From Nanchangia anserum (lineage in GTDB: Bacteria; Actinomycetota; Actinomycetes; Actinomycetales; Actinomycetaceae), in NCBI RefSeq assembly GCF_015240065.1, contig NZ_CP060506.1, positions 372,001 to 436,000 of the forward strand: 64,000 nt of DNA, read 5' to 3'. Below are positions 44,152 to 51,811 of this stretch, piece after piece (position 1 is the first letter of the stretch; each line of letters starts with the position of its first letter). Below the pieces are notes generated by a model. It had not been told where the DNA came from and did no database searches. It saw only the letters and a list, made by a program, of their open reading frames with translations. The position numbers and the translations under genes are program-made.

Positions 44152-44817
44152 ATGATCTCGCCGCGCGCCGTGCTTGCCGACCTCCTCTGGCCGCGATGGT
44201 GCGTCGGCTGCGATGCGCCGGGTGTTATCTGGTGCCGCGACTGTGATGGTCGCGTCAGGGAGCATTTTGGCCCGCGAATCCCGCCCACGCGCGCCGAGCG
44301 GACTGAGCTGGATCTGTGGAGTTTCGGCGACTATGACGGGGCGCTTCGCCGCTTCGTCCTGGCCGCCAAACACGACGACCACCTCGATATGGGGTCCCAC
44401 CTTGCCCGGCTTGGGCACACAGCTGGGCGCGAACTCGCACGCTCGGGATGGGCACCGCGGTGGGTCGTGCCCGCCCCCTCGCAATGGCACCGCCGAGTGC
44501 GTCGCCACTGGGTGGCTCATCCCTTTGCCGATGGCATTGCTCGCGGACTCGCCGACTCCGCAGTGCGCCCGATCGCTTCGATCGACGTGCTGCGGCTGCC
44601 GTGGGCGGCACCGAGACAGGCAGGACGAACCGCGAGCGAGCGCGCTCGCTCGCGCGACGGCCTTATGCGCGTGGTGGAACCCCTCGACGGCGAAGCCCTC
44701 GTCGTTGACGACGTGGCGACGACCGGTGCGACGCTCGCCGAGGCCGCGCGCGTGCTGCGCGAGTCGGGAACGCAGGTGCGCGGCGGGATCGTCCTCGCCA
44801 ACGTCGAGAGGCGGTAA
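44152..44817 (+). CDS. ComF family phosphoribosyltransferase-like protein
   Basis: A protein of 221 residues. An N-terminal zinc ribbon, 'WCVGCDAPGVIWCRDC', precedes a type I phosphoribosyltransferase domain with the PRPP-binding motif 'GEALVVDDVATTGATLAEAA'. ComF proteins take part in DNA uptake in naturally competent bacteria; in actinobacteria the role is unclear, and the gene usually sits between lpqB and the HPF gene as here. ATG 44152 lies six bases after CACAAT, predicting a leaderless transcript; an upstream TTG at 44107 is less likely. Confidence 0.88.
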   Translation: MISPRAVLADLLWPRWCVGCDAPGVIWCRDCDGRVREHFGPRIPPTRAERTELDLWSFGDYDGALRRFVLAAKHDDHLDMGSHLARLGHTAGRELARSGWAPRWVVPAPSQWHRRVRRHWVAHPFADGIARGLADSAVRPIASIDVLRLPWAAPRQAGRTASERARSRDGLMRVVEPLDGEALVVDDVATTGATLAEAARVLRESGTQVRGGIVLANVERR

Positions 44818-44861
44818 GGATTCGTTGCGCCAAATATCAGTGTCGTCTCAATCACACCGAC

Positions 44862-44988
44862 TACTATGGAGACATAGCACCGAAGCGGTGCTTCTACACG
44901 CAAGGAGGCGATAGCTCAATCCACGGGCAGGTACTGCGCCTGCCCCCATCACGGGGATTATCCCCACCCGCTATGCCCGGAGGAAACA
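44862..44988 (+). promoter_or_regulatory. Promoter and structured leader of the HPF gene
   Basis: TACTAT (44862-44867) is a likely -10 box. About 115 bases of leader follow, with three inverted repeats: GCACCG/CGGTGC (44877-44891), GGGCAGG/CCTGCCC (44925-44945) and GGGGA/TCCCC (44953-44965). A stand-alone AAGGAGG at 44902-44908 is not followed by a start codon at normal spacing. The real ribosome-binding site, GGAGG, is just before the ATG. The interval from comF (44818-44988) holds nothing else recognisable. Confidence 0.45.
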
Positions 44989-45654
44989 ATGGACATCATC
45001 GTTGAAGGCCGTAACGCCGAGATCCACTCGAATTTCCGTGACTACGTCGAGGATAAGCTCGCGAAAGTCGAGCACTTCTATCCCCGCGCCCAGCGCGTCG
45101 AAGTCGAGATCACCCACGAGCCGAATCAGCGTCAGGCTGACGTGTCAGAACGCGTCGAGATCACCGTCATCGGCAAGGGGCCGATTATTCGTGCCGAGGC
45201 CGCCTCGTCCGACCGCTACGCCTCTGTCGACATCGCTGCCGGCAAGCTGTATGAGCGCGTGCGCCGTGCCCGCGACCGTGCGAAGGAGCACCGTCGCCGC
45301 AAGGACCGCTCGGTCAAGGAAGGCGTGGATATCGACATCGAGAAGCTCGATCTCACCGACGCCCGCCCGGCGGCCATCCCCGCCGACGACGCGTCGTTCG
45401 ATCCGGATTCTCCGCGTGAGCGCGAGCTCGGCGTCGCCGACGAGGTCCAGCTCGGCGACTCGCCCGTGCTCGTGCGACAGAAGCTGCACGAGGCCAAGGC
45501 GATGACCGTCAGCGAGGCCCTGTATCAGATGGAACTCGTGGGGCATCCCTTCTTCCTCTTCATTGATTCCGAAACGAAACAGCCGTGCGCGGTGTACCAC
45601 CGCCGCGGGTGGACGTACGGTGTGATCCGGCTGGATACGACGACGACCATCTGA
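44989..45654 (+). CDS. hpf: Ribosome hibernation promoting factor, long form
   Basis: A 221-residue long HPF, which binds 30S subunits and joins two 70S ribosomes into inactive 100S dimers in stress or stationary phase. The N-terminal domain ('MDIIVEGRNAEIHSNFRDYV', 'KLAKVEHFYPRAQRVEVEIT') is the S30AE fold. A charged linker leads to the C-terminal dimerisation domain: 'VLVRQKLHEAKAMTVSEALY', 'MELVGHPFFLFIDSET', 'AVYHRRGWTYGVIRL'. A GGAGG ribosome-binding site and a long structured leader precede it. A hairpin terminator follows. Confidence 0.95.
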   Translation: MDIIVEGRNAEIHSNFRDYVEDKLAKVEHFYPRAQRVEVEITHEPNQRQADVSERVEITVIGKGPIIRAEAASSDRYASVDIAAGKLYERVRRARDRAKEHRRRKDRSVKEGVDIDIEKLDLTDARPAAIPADDASFDPDSPRERELGVADEVQLGDSPVLVRQKLHEAKAMTVSEALYQMELVGHPFFLFIDSETKQPCAVYHRRGWTYGVIRLDTTTTI

Positions 45655-45669
45655 TTTTGTGACAGCGCC

Positions 45670-45694
45670 GCCGGCGGCACCTCGTGCCGCCGGC
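45670..45694 (+). terminator. Terminator after hpf
   Basis: A perfect 11-base inverted repeat (GCCGGCGGCAC and its complement) with a three-base loop, 16 bases after the hpf stop and before secA. Confidence 0.75.
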
Positions 45695-45768
45695 TTCGCG
45701 CGCGTTTGAGTAATCGCGGTAGGCTGGCCCCAGCCCACGGGTGGCACCTGAGTGAAACGGGGAGAAGC

Positions 45769-48566
45769 GTGTCGATTTTTGACAAGATCCTTCGCATCGG
45801 TGAAGGCCGTACCCTGCGCCGATTCGAGGCGCTAGCGAACGAGGTCATCGCGAAGGACGACGAATACACGGCCATGAGCGACGACGAGCTAAAGGCGATG
45901 ACGTCTCAGCTCAAGGCCGCCCTCGACGAGGGGGCGACGCTCGACGAGATCCTCGTCCCCGCATTCGCGACCGTGCGCGAAGCCGCATGGCGCGTGCTCG
46001 GGCAAAAGCCCTACCCGGTCCAGATCGTCGGGGCGATCGCCCTGCACCGCGGCAATATCGCCGAAATGAAGACCGGCGAGGGCAAAACCCTCGTCGCGAC
46101 GATGCCGAGCTACCTCAACGCGCTGACGGGTCGCGGCGTCCACGTCGTCACCGTCAACGACTATTTGGCCTCCTACCAATCCGAACTCATGGGACGCGTC
46201 TACCGGTTCCTCGGAATGGAGGTCGGCTGCATCGTCAATGGGCAGGATCCCGTGACGCGCCGCAAGCAGTACGCCGCGGACATCACCTACGGCACGAACA
46301 ACGAATTCGGCTTTGACTACCTGCGCGACAACATGGTGCAGCGCCCCGAGGATCTCGTTCAGCGCGATCATCACTATGCGATCGTCGACGAGGTTGACTC
46401 GATCCTCATCGATGAGGCCCGCACCCCTCTCTCATCTCGGGTCCGGCCATGGGCGAGGCCGACCGGGCCTACGAGAAGTTTGCTGACCTCGTGCGTGGAC
46501 TCGAGCGCGACGTCGACTACGAGGTCGACGAGAAGAAGCGAACGGTCGGTATCCTTGAGGCCGGTATCGAGAAGGTCGAAGACTATTTCAATATCGACAA
46601 CCTCTATCAGGCCGAACACACCCCGCGAATCGGTTTCCTCAATAACGCGTTGAAGGCCAAAGAGCTTTTTGAGCGCGATCGCGACTACATCGTGCGGGCT
46701 AACGAGATCATTATTGTCGACGAGCACACGGGTCGAACGATGGAAGGGCGCCGCTATTCCGAGGGCCTCCATCAGGCCATCGAGGCGAAAGAACGCGTTC
46801 CCGTGAAGGCCGAGAACCAGACGCTAGCGACAATCACGCTGCAAAACTATTTCCGTCATTACGACAAGCTCGCCGGCATGACCGGTACCGCCGAGACCGA
46901 GGCGGCCGAGTTCATGTCGACGTTCAAAATCGGCGTCATTCCCATTCCGACGAACCGGCCGATGGCGCGCGTGGACAAGACCGACCTCGTCTACCCCACG
47001 CGCGAGGGCAAACTCACGGCGATCGTCGAGGACATCGCCCAGCGCTACGACAAGGGCCAGCCGGTCCTCGTCGGCACGACCGACGTGGCCAAGTCCGAGG
47101 AGCTGTCGGCACTGCTGAAGAAGCGGCGGATTCCCCACAACGTCCTCAACGCGAAGGAGCACGAGCGCGAGGCGCAGATCGTCTTTGAGGCCGGGCGACT
47201 CGGGCAGGTGACGATCGCGACGAACATGGCTGGTCGCGGTACCGACATCATGCTCGGGGGCAACCCCGAACACATCGCGGATCAGATGCTGCGCACCCGG
47301 TCTGGCGATCCGCTGGACCCGATTGCCGATTCCGAACGCTGGCGCGAGGAATACCCGGGAGCTCTCGAGGATGCAAAGGCCCAGGTGGCCGCCGAACACG
47401 AGAAGGTCAAGGAGCTGGGTGGCCTCTACGTCCTCGGCACGGAACGTCACGATTCGCGCCGCATCGACAATCAGCTGCGGGGCCGCTCAGGACGTCAGGG
47501 AGACCCCGGCGAGTCGCGCTTCTACCTGTCGATGGAAGACCCGTTGATGATGCGCTTCGCGTCGGGATTCGCCCAGCGCATCATGCAGTCGGGCGCGTAC
47601 CCGCCGGACATGCCGCTGGAGAACAAGGCGGTCGCCAAGTCGATTCGCTCCGCCCAGCAGCAGGTCGAGGCCATGCACTTCGAGACGCGTAAGAACGTCC
47701 TGAAGTACGACGACGTCATGACCGATCAGCGCAACCTTGTCTACGACCAGCGCCGCCAGGTGCTGGAAAAGGACATCGACCTCGACACGCTGGTTCCGAC
47801 CTATCTGGAAGCAACGGTCTCCGAAATTGTTCGCACGGGCTGCGACGGCAACCCGGAGGAGTGGAATCTCGAGTCGGTGTGGGCCACACTGCGCTCGATC
47901 TACCCGATTTCGGTTGATCGTGAGGCCATGATCGAATCGGCGGGTGGCATCGCCGGATTGACCCTCGAAGACGTCGAGACGGTGCTGCACGATGACATCA
48001 CCGACGCCTACGACACGATGGTCGACCAGATGAACGCCAACCCGCTGGCTAGCGAGCAGTTGGGTGAGGAGCCGGTCGCCGAGATGGAGCGGCGCGTCCT
48101 GTTGGCGACGGTCGATCGACTGTGGCAGGAACACCTCTACGAGATGGACTATTTGCGCGAAGGCATCGGCCTGCGCGCGATGGGGCAGCGCGATCCCCTC
48201 GTCGAGTACTCCTCCGAGGGCGCCCACATGTTCCAGGGCATGATGGGGCGGGTGCGCGAGGAGACGGTCGCCGGCATCTTCTCGGCCGCCGGGCAGTTCG
48301 AGGCCGCCTACCAGGCGCGGGTGCAAGCCGAGCGTGAGGCGGCCGAGAAGGCTGCCGATGCGCAGGCGCACACCGACCAGCGTGCGGCTCGCAGCGAGGC
48401 AATTGCCAAGAGCATGGCGAACGCGCCGTCGGTCATGGGAGACACGGGAACGGCATCGCGTGGAAAGATCCTCGGCCGCTCCGGTGCCGGTGGCGACGGA
48501 TCCACCGGTGGCATGAATCGTGCCCAGCGCCGAGCCAAGAAGGCGAAGAACAAGAAACGTCGCTAG
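45769..48566 (+). CDS. secA: Preprotein translocase ATPase SecA, frameshifted as read
   Basis: The motor ATPase of Sec protein export, about 932 residues when corrected. Before the break: '[20 protein letters not shown]' (Walker A), '[11 protein letters not shown]', '[12 protein letters not shown]', '[17 protein letters not shown]' (Walker B). At 46430-46433 one A is missing: CTCTCATC for CTCATCATC, which restores the universal 'ARTPLIISG'. After it come '[20 protein letters not shown]', '[17 protein letters not shown]' and '[16 protein letters not shown]'. The C-terminal zinc motif is absent; the end is basic. SecA is essential, so the break must be a sequence error. GTG 45769 follows GGGGAG. 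Confidence 0.95.
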
Positions 48567-48580
48567 GCATCATGCCCATG

Positions 48581-48617
48581 TGTGGGGCGGGTGAGTTGAG
48601 GACTCGCCCGCCCCACA
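48581..48617. terminator. Bidirectional terminator between secA and the Rv3235-like gene
   Basis: A 16-base inverted repeat with one mismatch (TGTGGGGCGGGTGAGT against ACTCGCCCGCCCCACA), five-base loop, between convergent genes. Confidence 0.75.
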
Positions 48618-48638
48618 CACGCGTTTGGGGTCGCGGCA

Positions 48639-49247
48639 TTAGCCAATCTCGAGGGCAGTGATGCGCCAGCGCGAGTGATAAGACTCGGCACGCAGGCAGA
48701 TGGCGCGGGAACGTTCCCCAACATCGACCACCCCGATGCACTCGCAGGCGACGAAGTCTGCGCGCGCCTGGGCGACTTGGAGGCGCAGGCTGCGGGTGCG
48801 GATCCGTTGGGGAGTCCGGGGTGCGCGCGTTGCGGTGAGCCGCTCGCGTTCGCGCAGAGCCTCGTACAGGTCGGGAGCCAGCCAGCGGGCGAGCTGTGCG
48901 CACGAGCGCGTCCCGTCAAGCACCTCAAAGATGACCTGAACCATCGTGTAAGCCCATGGATAGGGATGGGGAAGAGGTGCCGTCGTCGGCTGCGGTTTCC
49001 ACCCACGCGCCGTTAGCCGGTCTTCGTCGCGGCGATGGAGAGGATCGACGGGGCTCAGTCGCAGGTGCGGCGCACCGAAGATTTCGCTGCGGTCGATATG
49101 CGGTGGGATAGGTGCGCGCGGCATCGTCCGCGGCACGGCGACGCGGCGGCCGTGCCGCGGGGCGGGGAGCAGCGTCCAATCGACGTCGCCACGGCGCGGC
49201 GACCGCGTGGAGGAGTGCGCGGGAGCGCTCAGGACAGCCGGTGTCAT
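48639..49247 (-). CDS. Rv3235-like protein (DUF6459-type)
   Basis: A protein of 202 residues. A Pro/Arg-rich N-terminal half is followed by a conserved C-terminal region: 'YTMVQVIFEVLDGTRSCAQL', 'ARWLAPDLYEALRERERL', 'CIGVVDVGERSRAICLRAES' and 'SRWRITALEIG', the pattern of the Rv3235 family found beside secA in actinobacteria. ATG 49247 overlaps the stop of the LysM gene (ATGA) and has GGGAG upstream, so the two are translationally coupled. Function unknown; a role with the LysM protein in the envelope is possible. Confidence 0.8.
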   Translation of the reverse strand: MTPAVLSAPAHSSTRSPRRGDVDWTLLPAPRHGRRVAVPRTMPRAPIPPHIDRSEIFGAPHLRLSPVDPLHRRDEDRLTARGWKPQPTTAPLPHPYPWAYTMVQVIFEVLDGTRSCAQLARWLAPDLYEALRERERLTATRAPRTPQRIRTRSLRLQVAQARADFVACECIGVVDVGERSRAICLRAESYHSRWRITALEIG

Positions 49248-50212
49248 GACAACTCCCGGAGGGGTTCGAGGGTGAGCGTGAGGCCCGGGTGGATGAGGTC
49301 CGGTGACGTGATCTTGTCGGCGTTGCCGCGGTAGAGCGCACGCCAGGCACGGTCGATGGTGGCAGGTGACGCGCCGGGTGGCAGGGAATCGGCGGCGATC
49401 GACCACAGGCTGTCCCCGGGAGCCACGACGTACGTGTCATCGACGCCAGCCGTTGCCGCGGGGGTTTCGGGTTGGGCGGGCGGGGTGGGTGTAGACAGCC
49501 GGATTGCGCCCCAGCCGACATCCATGGGCACGGCGGGCAGAGTCTGTGGTGATGCGGCAGACGGTGCGGGCGCAGGGGTGCTGGGTACAGCAGCCGGGGA
49601 CGCAGGCGTCGCGGGAGTCTCAGGAAGGGGCGGTGATGGCGGGGTGACCGGCTGCGCGCCCTCGGCCTCTTCGGTATCGCGTTCTGGCGGCGGATCGGGT
49701 GCGGGAGGAGGTGGCGAGGTCGTCTTGGGCACCGGGTCGGCCGAGTCTTCCGTCGGCGCCGCCCAGCCCAGATCGGCAGGGATGTCAGTGAGATCGGGGC
49801 TCACCGACGAGTCGCTGCCGTCATCAGCCAACGCCGGGGTCGCGATGGCCAAACCGGGAATGAGCGCGAGAGACGTCGTCCCCAGGATGGCGCGGCGAAC
49901 GACGGGCGCTCCCAGCCTGAGCATGGCCACGATAAGCCGATGCGGGCGGCGCCCACGCGCGAGCGCGGCGCGACCGCTTCGGGCGAGGCCGGCCGTGAGC
50001 AGGAACCACGCGGCGAGCAGTGCGCCACCGACTGACAGGACGCTGGCGAGGCCGTCACCGATGCGGGCCGAGGTCGCCTGTGAGGCCTCGAGGGCGGCGT
50101 GAGGGCCGACGAGGTAGGCACATGCGGCGAGCAGCACCAGCGGAGCAAGGATCCACACGGTGCGTTCGATTGTCGGCGAGGTCGCCGGCGTGGGGGAGAG
50201 CTGAGACCTCAT
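49244..50212 (-). CDS. LysM domain membrane protein
   Basis: A 322-residue protein. Two hydrophobic segments near the N terminus ('TVWILAPLVLLAACAYLVGP', 'LSVGGALLAAWFLLTAGLAR') and a third ('AILGTTSLALIPGLAIATPA') anchor it. A ~130-residue Pro/Ala/Thr-rich linker, probably wall-spanning, leads to a C-terminal LysM ('YVVAPGDSLWSIAADSLPPG', ending 'IHPGLTLTLEPL') that binds peptidoglycan. ATG 50212 has AGGAG upstream. The promoter region carries three 10-bp tandem repeats. Similar proteins occur next to the small HTH/SAF cluster in other actinobacteria. Confidence 0.85.
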   Translation of the reverse strand: MRSQLSPTPATSPTIERTVWILAPLVLLAACAYLVGPHAALEASQATSARIGDGLASVLSVGGALLAAWFLLTAGLARSGRAALARGRRPHRLIVAMLRLGAPVVRRAILGTTSLALIPGLAIATPALADDGSDSSVSPDLTDIPADLGWAAPTEDSADPVPKTTSPPPPAPDPPPERDTEEAEGAQPVTPPSPPLPETPATPASPAAVPSTPAPAPSAASPQTLPAVPMDVGWGAIRLSTPTPPAQPETPAATAGVDDTYVVAPGDSLWSIAADSLPPGASPATIDRAWRALYRGNADKITSPDLIHPGLTLTLEPLRELS

Positions 50213-50228
50213 GTCATCTCCTATGGTG

Positions 50229-50258
50229 ATGTTTGAGTATGTTTGAGGATGTAGAGAC
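50229..50258. repeat. 10-bp-phased tandem repeats upstream of the LysM gene
   Basis: Two near-identical 10-base units (ATGTTTGAGT, ATGTTTGAGG) and a third diverged unit (ATGTAGAGAC) in head-to-tail order. They overlap a likely minus-strand -10 box, CATACT at 50236-50241. The spacing of one helical turn suits a protein that binds direct repeats cooperatively. Confidence 0.5.
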
Positions 50259-50295
50259 ATCGCATCATGTGTGTGGTGTCGTGTCAAGGCCCTGC

Positions 50296-50301
50296 TAGGG
50301 T
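50296..50301 (+). promoter_or_regulatory. -10 box of the gene at 50308
   Basis: TAGGGT exactly six bases before the ATG, with no ribosome-binding site; predicted leaderless start. Confidence 0.45.
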
Positions 50302-50307
50302 CGGTCT

Positions 50308-50820
50308 ATGCGGTGGGCGAGACTGTTTGTCGATGTGGAGTCACGCCTGGCGGCACAGATCGTCGAAGAGGAACGGCTGGCCGCCTGGGAGTACGCCGAG
50401 GCCGAGATGGCGCAGCTGGACGTGGCGGATCGCCTGCGCGCCCATGTGGATGAGTCGGTGGTGGTCGTTACGTGCGCCGGCACGCGCATTAGCGGGGTCG
50501 TGCGCCACGTCGGCGCTGACTATGCCGCCGTAGAGGAGGGGCCGCGCGATTGGCTCATCCCCCTGGTGCGCGTGGGATGGTTTCAGGCCTCTGCCAGCGC
50601 GCGCGAGCCGCGCGGAGGCGTGAGCGCGCGTCTGGGATTGCTGCACGCACTGCGCGCGCTGGCTCGCGACAGGCAGAGCGTGCGGGTTGCAACGGTCGAT
50701 GGCGGCGCCGTGGGAGGGCGCCTCGTTCGCGTTGGGCGCGATCACGTCGATGTGGCCGGGCCTCGGGGAGTGGTGACGGTGGCGACGGCGGCGATTGATT
50801 GTTTGGCCAGCGCCAGCTAG
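50308..50820 (+). CDS. Conserved actinobacterial protein with Sm-like barrel repeats (unknown function)
   Basis: A 170-residue protein that opens 'MRWARLFVDVESRLAAQIVE' and has a helical first third. Two short beta modules follow: 'VVVVTCAGTRISGVVRHVGA' with 'DWLIPLVRVGWFQ', and 'SVRVATVDGGAVGGRLVRVG' with 'GVVTVATAAIDCLAS'. The pattern (x-G-x-x-h-x-G-x-h-x-x-h-G-x-D-h) resembles Sm/SH3-like folds. No catalytic residues are apparent. It converges on the HTH gene with a four-base overlap and belongs to the module described for 48.6-53.7 kb. It may bind RNA or protein, but this is only fold-based. Confidence 0.65.
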   Translation: MRWARLFVDVESRLAAQIVEEERLAAWEYAEAEMAQLDVADRLRAHVDESVVVVTCAGTRISGVVRHVGADYAAVEEGPRDWLIPLVRVGWFQASASAREPRGGVSARLGLLHALRALARDRQSVRVATVDGGAVGGRLVRVGRDHVDVAGPRGVVTVATAAIDCLASAS

Positions 50821-51041
50821 CCGGCGTGCGTGTGTGAGTGTGCCTGGCGACGGGCTTCCTCCGCCGCGCTGTAGCGCGAGGCAATGTAGTCCTCGAGCTT
50901 GGCGATTTCGATACGCCACTGGTTGCGCCCGCCGACCTGGATGGCCGGCAGCTCGCCCGAGAGGATCATGGCGCGCACCCCCTGCGGCGAGAGGCTGAGG
51001 ATCTCCGACACGTCGGCGATCGTGAGAAAGCGCTGTTCCAT
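50817..51041 (-). CDS. Small helix-turn-helix DNA-binding protein (BldC/AlpA-like)
   Basis: A 74-residue protein made of one MerR/excisionase-type winged HTH: 'FLTIADVSEILSLSPQGVRA', 'MILSGELPAIQVGGRNQWRI', 'IAKLEDYIASRYS', then a His-rich tail. The size and layout match BldC-like developmental regulators and AlpA-type excisionases, and there is no phage context. The ATG is six bases after CATACT, predicting a leaderless transcript. It could bind the phased repeats at 50229-50258 upstream of the LysM gene, about 560 bases away; this is inference. Confidence 0.8.
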   Translation of the reverse strand: MEQRFLTIADVSEILSLSPQGVRAMILSGELPAIQVGGRNQWRIEIAKLEDYIASRYSAAEEARRQAHSHTHAG

Positions 51042-51047
51042 ACCCCA

Positions 51048-51053
51048 AGTATG
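51048..51053 (-). promoter_or_regulatory. -10 box of the HTH gene
   Basis: Minus-strand CATACT exactly six bases before the ATG. The same hexamer appears in the LysM promoter. Confidence 0.45.
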
Positions 51054-51217
51054 TCATAGATGGTGAATGATGATGGATCGTGCGTGTGGGGTGGGGATCG
51101 CGGCGGTACGCCGCGGTCACGTCGTCGGTGCGCGCCGCGCCTCCCCAATGCCGCCCAGGAGTGGGGCGATCTCGGTAAAGTTCGAGAAGGCCCTCCCTCA
51201 TTGGCAACGGAGTTACC

Positions 51218-51811
51218 ATGTCCCGGCGTCCCCACCGCAGTTTTGTCGACCCCCGATTCCTCGCGGGCGTCTTCCTCATCGTCCTGTCGGTCATCCTCGC
51301 CGTCGTCGTGTTGCGGCAGGCGCACACAGGCATGATCGTCTACCAGGCACGCGCAGATATCGCCGCGGGTGACCACATCGGAGCCAGCGACGTCGCTACG
51401 GTCGAGGTGCGGGTTCCCGAGGGGCGTTACGTCGGCGCGGGCGAGCTGCCGCGCAACGCGGTTGCGACCCGCTCGATCGGGACGGGCGAGCTCGTGGCCG
51501 TATCGAGCATCGCCGACAGGGCCGACGCGCACCCGCTGGTGCTCACACTCGCCCAACCCATCGCGTCCTCGGTCCGCCGCGGCGACGTCCTCACCCTGTG
51601 GGCGGTACCGGATGGTGGCACCGGTGAGGGCCAGGCCGAGACGCCGGTCGTGCTCTCCGAGTCGGCGGTCTACATTTCGTCCACGCCGCGTCAGAGCGTG
51701 GCCATGCAGGGCAACGAGGTCGAGGTGCGCGTGCCCGGTGACGACGTGCCCGCCGTCCTCGAGGCCCTCGCCCGCGAGGTTCCCCTCATCGCCGTCGCGG
51801 GGACACGCTGA
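51218..51811 (+). CDS. SAF domain membrane protein (CpaB/RcpC-like)
   Basis: A 197-residue protein. One N-terminal membrane segment ('FLAGVFLIVLSVILAVVVLR') is followed by an extracytoplasmic SAF domain: 'YQARADIAAGDHIGASDVAT', 'VAVSSIADRADAHPLVLTLA', as in pilus-assembly proteins CpaB/RcpC and antifreeze-like enzymes. A second small beta region has 'NEVEVRVPGDDVPAVLEALA'. CGGAG precedes the ATG. The next gene, a CpaE-like P-loop protein, overlaps its stop. No other Tad pilus genes are present, so a pilus role is not supported here. Confidence 0.82.
   Translation: MSRRPHRSFVDPRFLAGVFLIVLSVILAVVVLRQAHTGMIVYQARADIAAGDHIGASDVATVEVRVPEGRYVGAGELPRNAVATRSIGTGELVAVSSIADRADAHPLVLTLAQPIASSVRRGDVLTLWAVPDGGTGEGQAETPVVLSESAVYISSTPRQSVAMQGNEVEVRVPGDDVPAVLEALAREVPLIAVAGTR

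Noticed and set aside
44890-44922. A short upstream open frame in the hpf leader (GTG to TAG, eight codons)
   Set aside because: It has no ribosome-binding site and no recognisable peptide; chance is sufficient to explain it.
50817-51041. HTH gene as a phage excisionase marking a prophage or integrative element
   Set aside because: There is no integrase, attachment repeat, tRNA or phage gene nearby; base composition matches the neighbours and the flanking genes are conserved chromosomal families.
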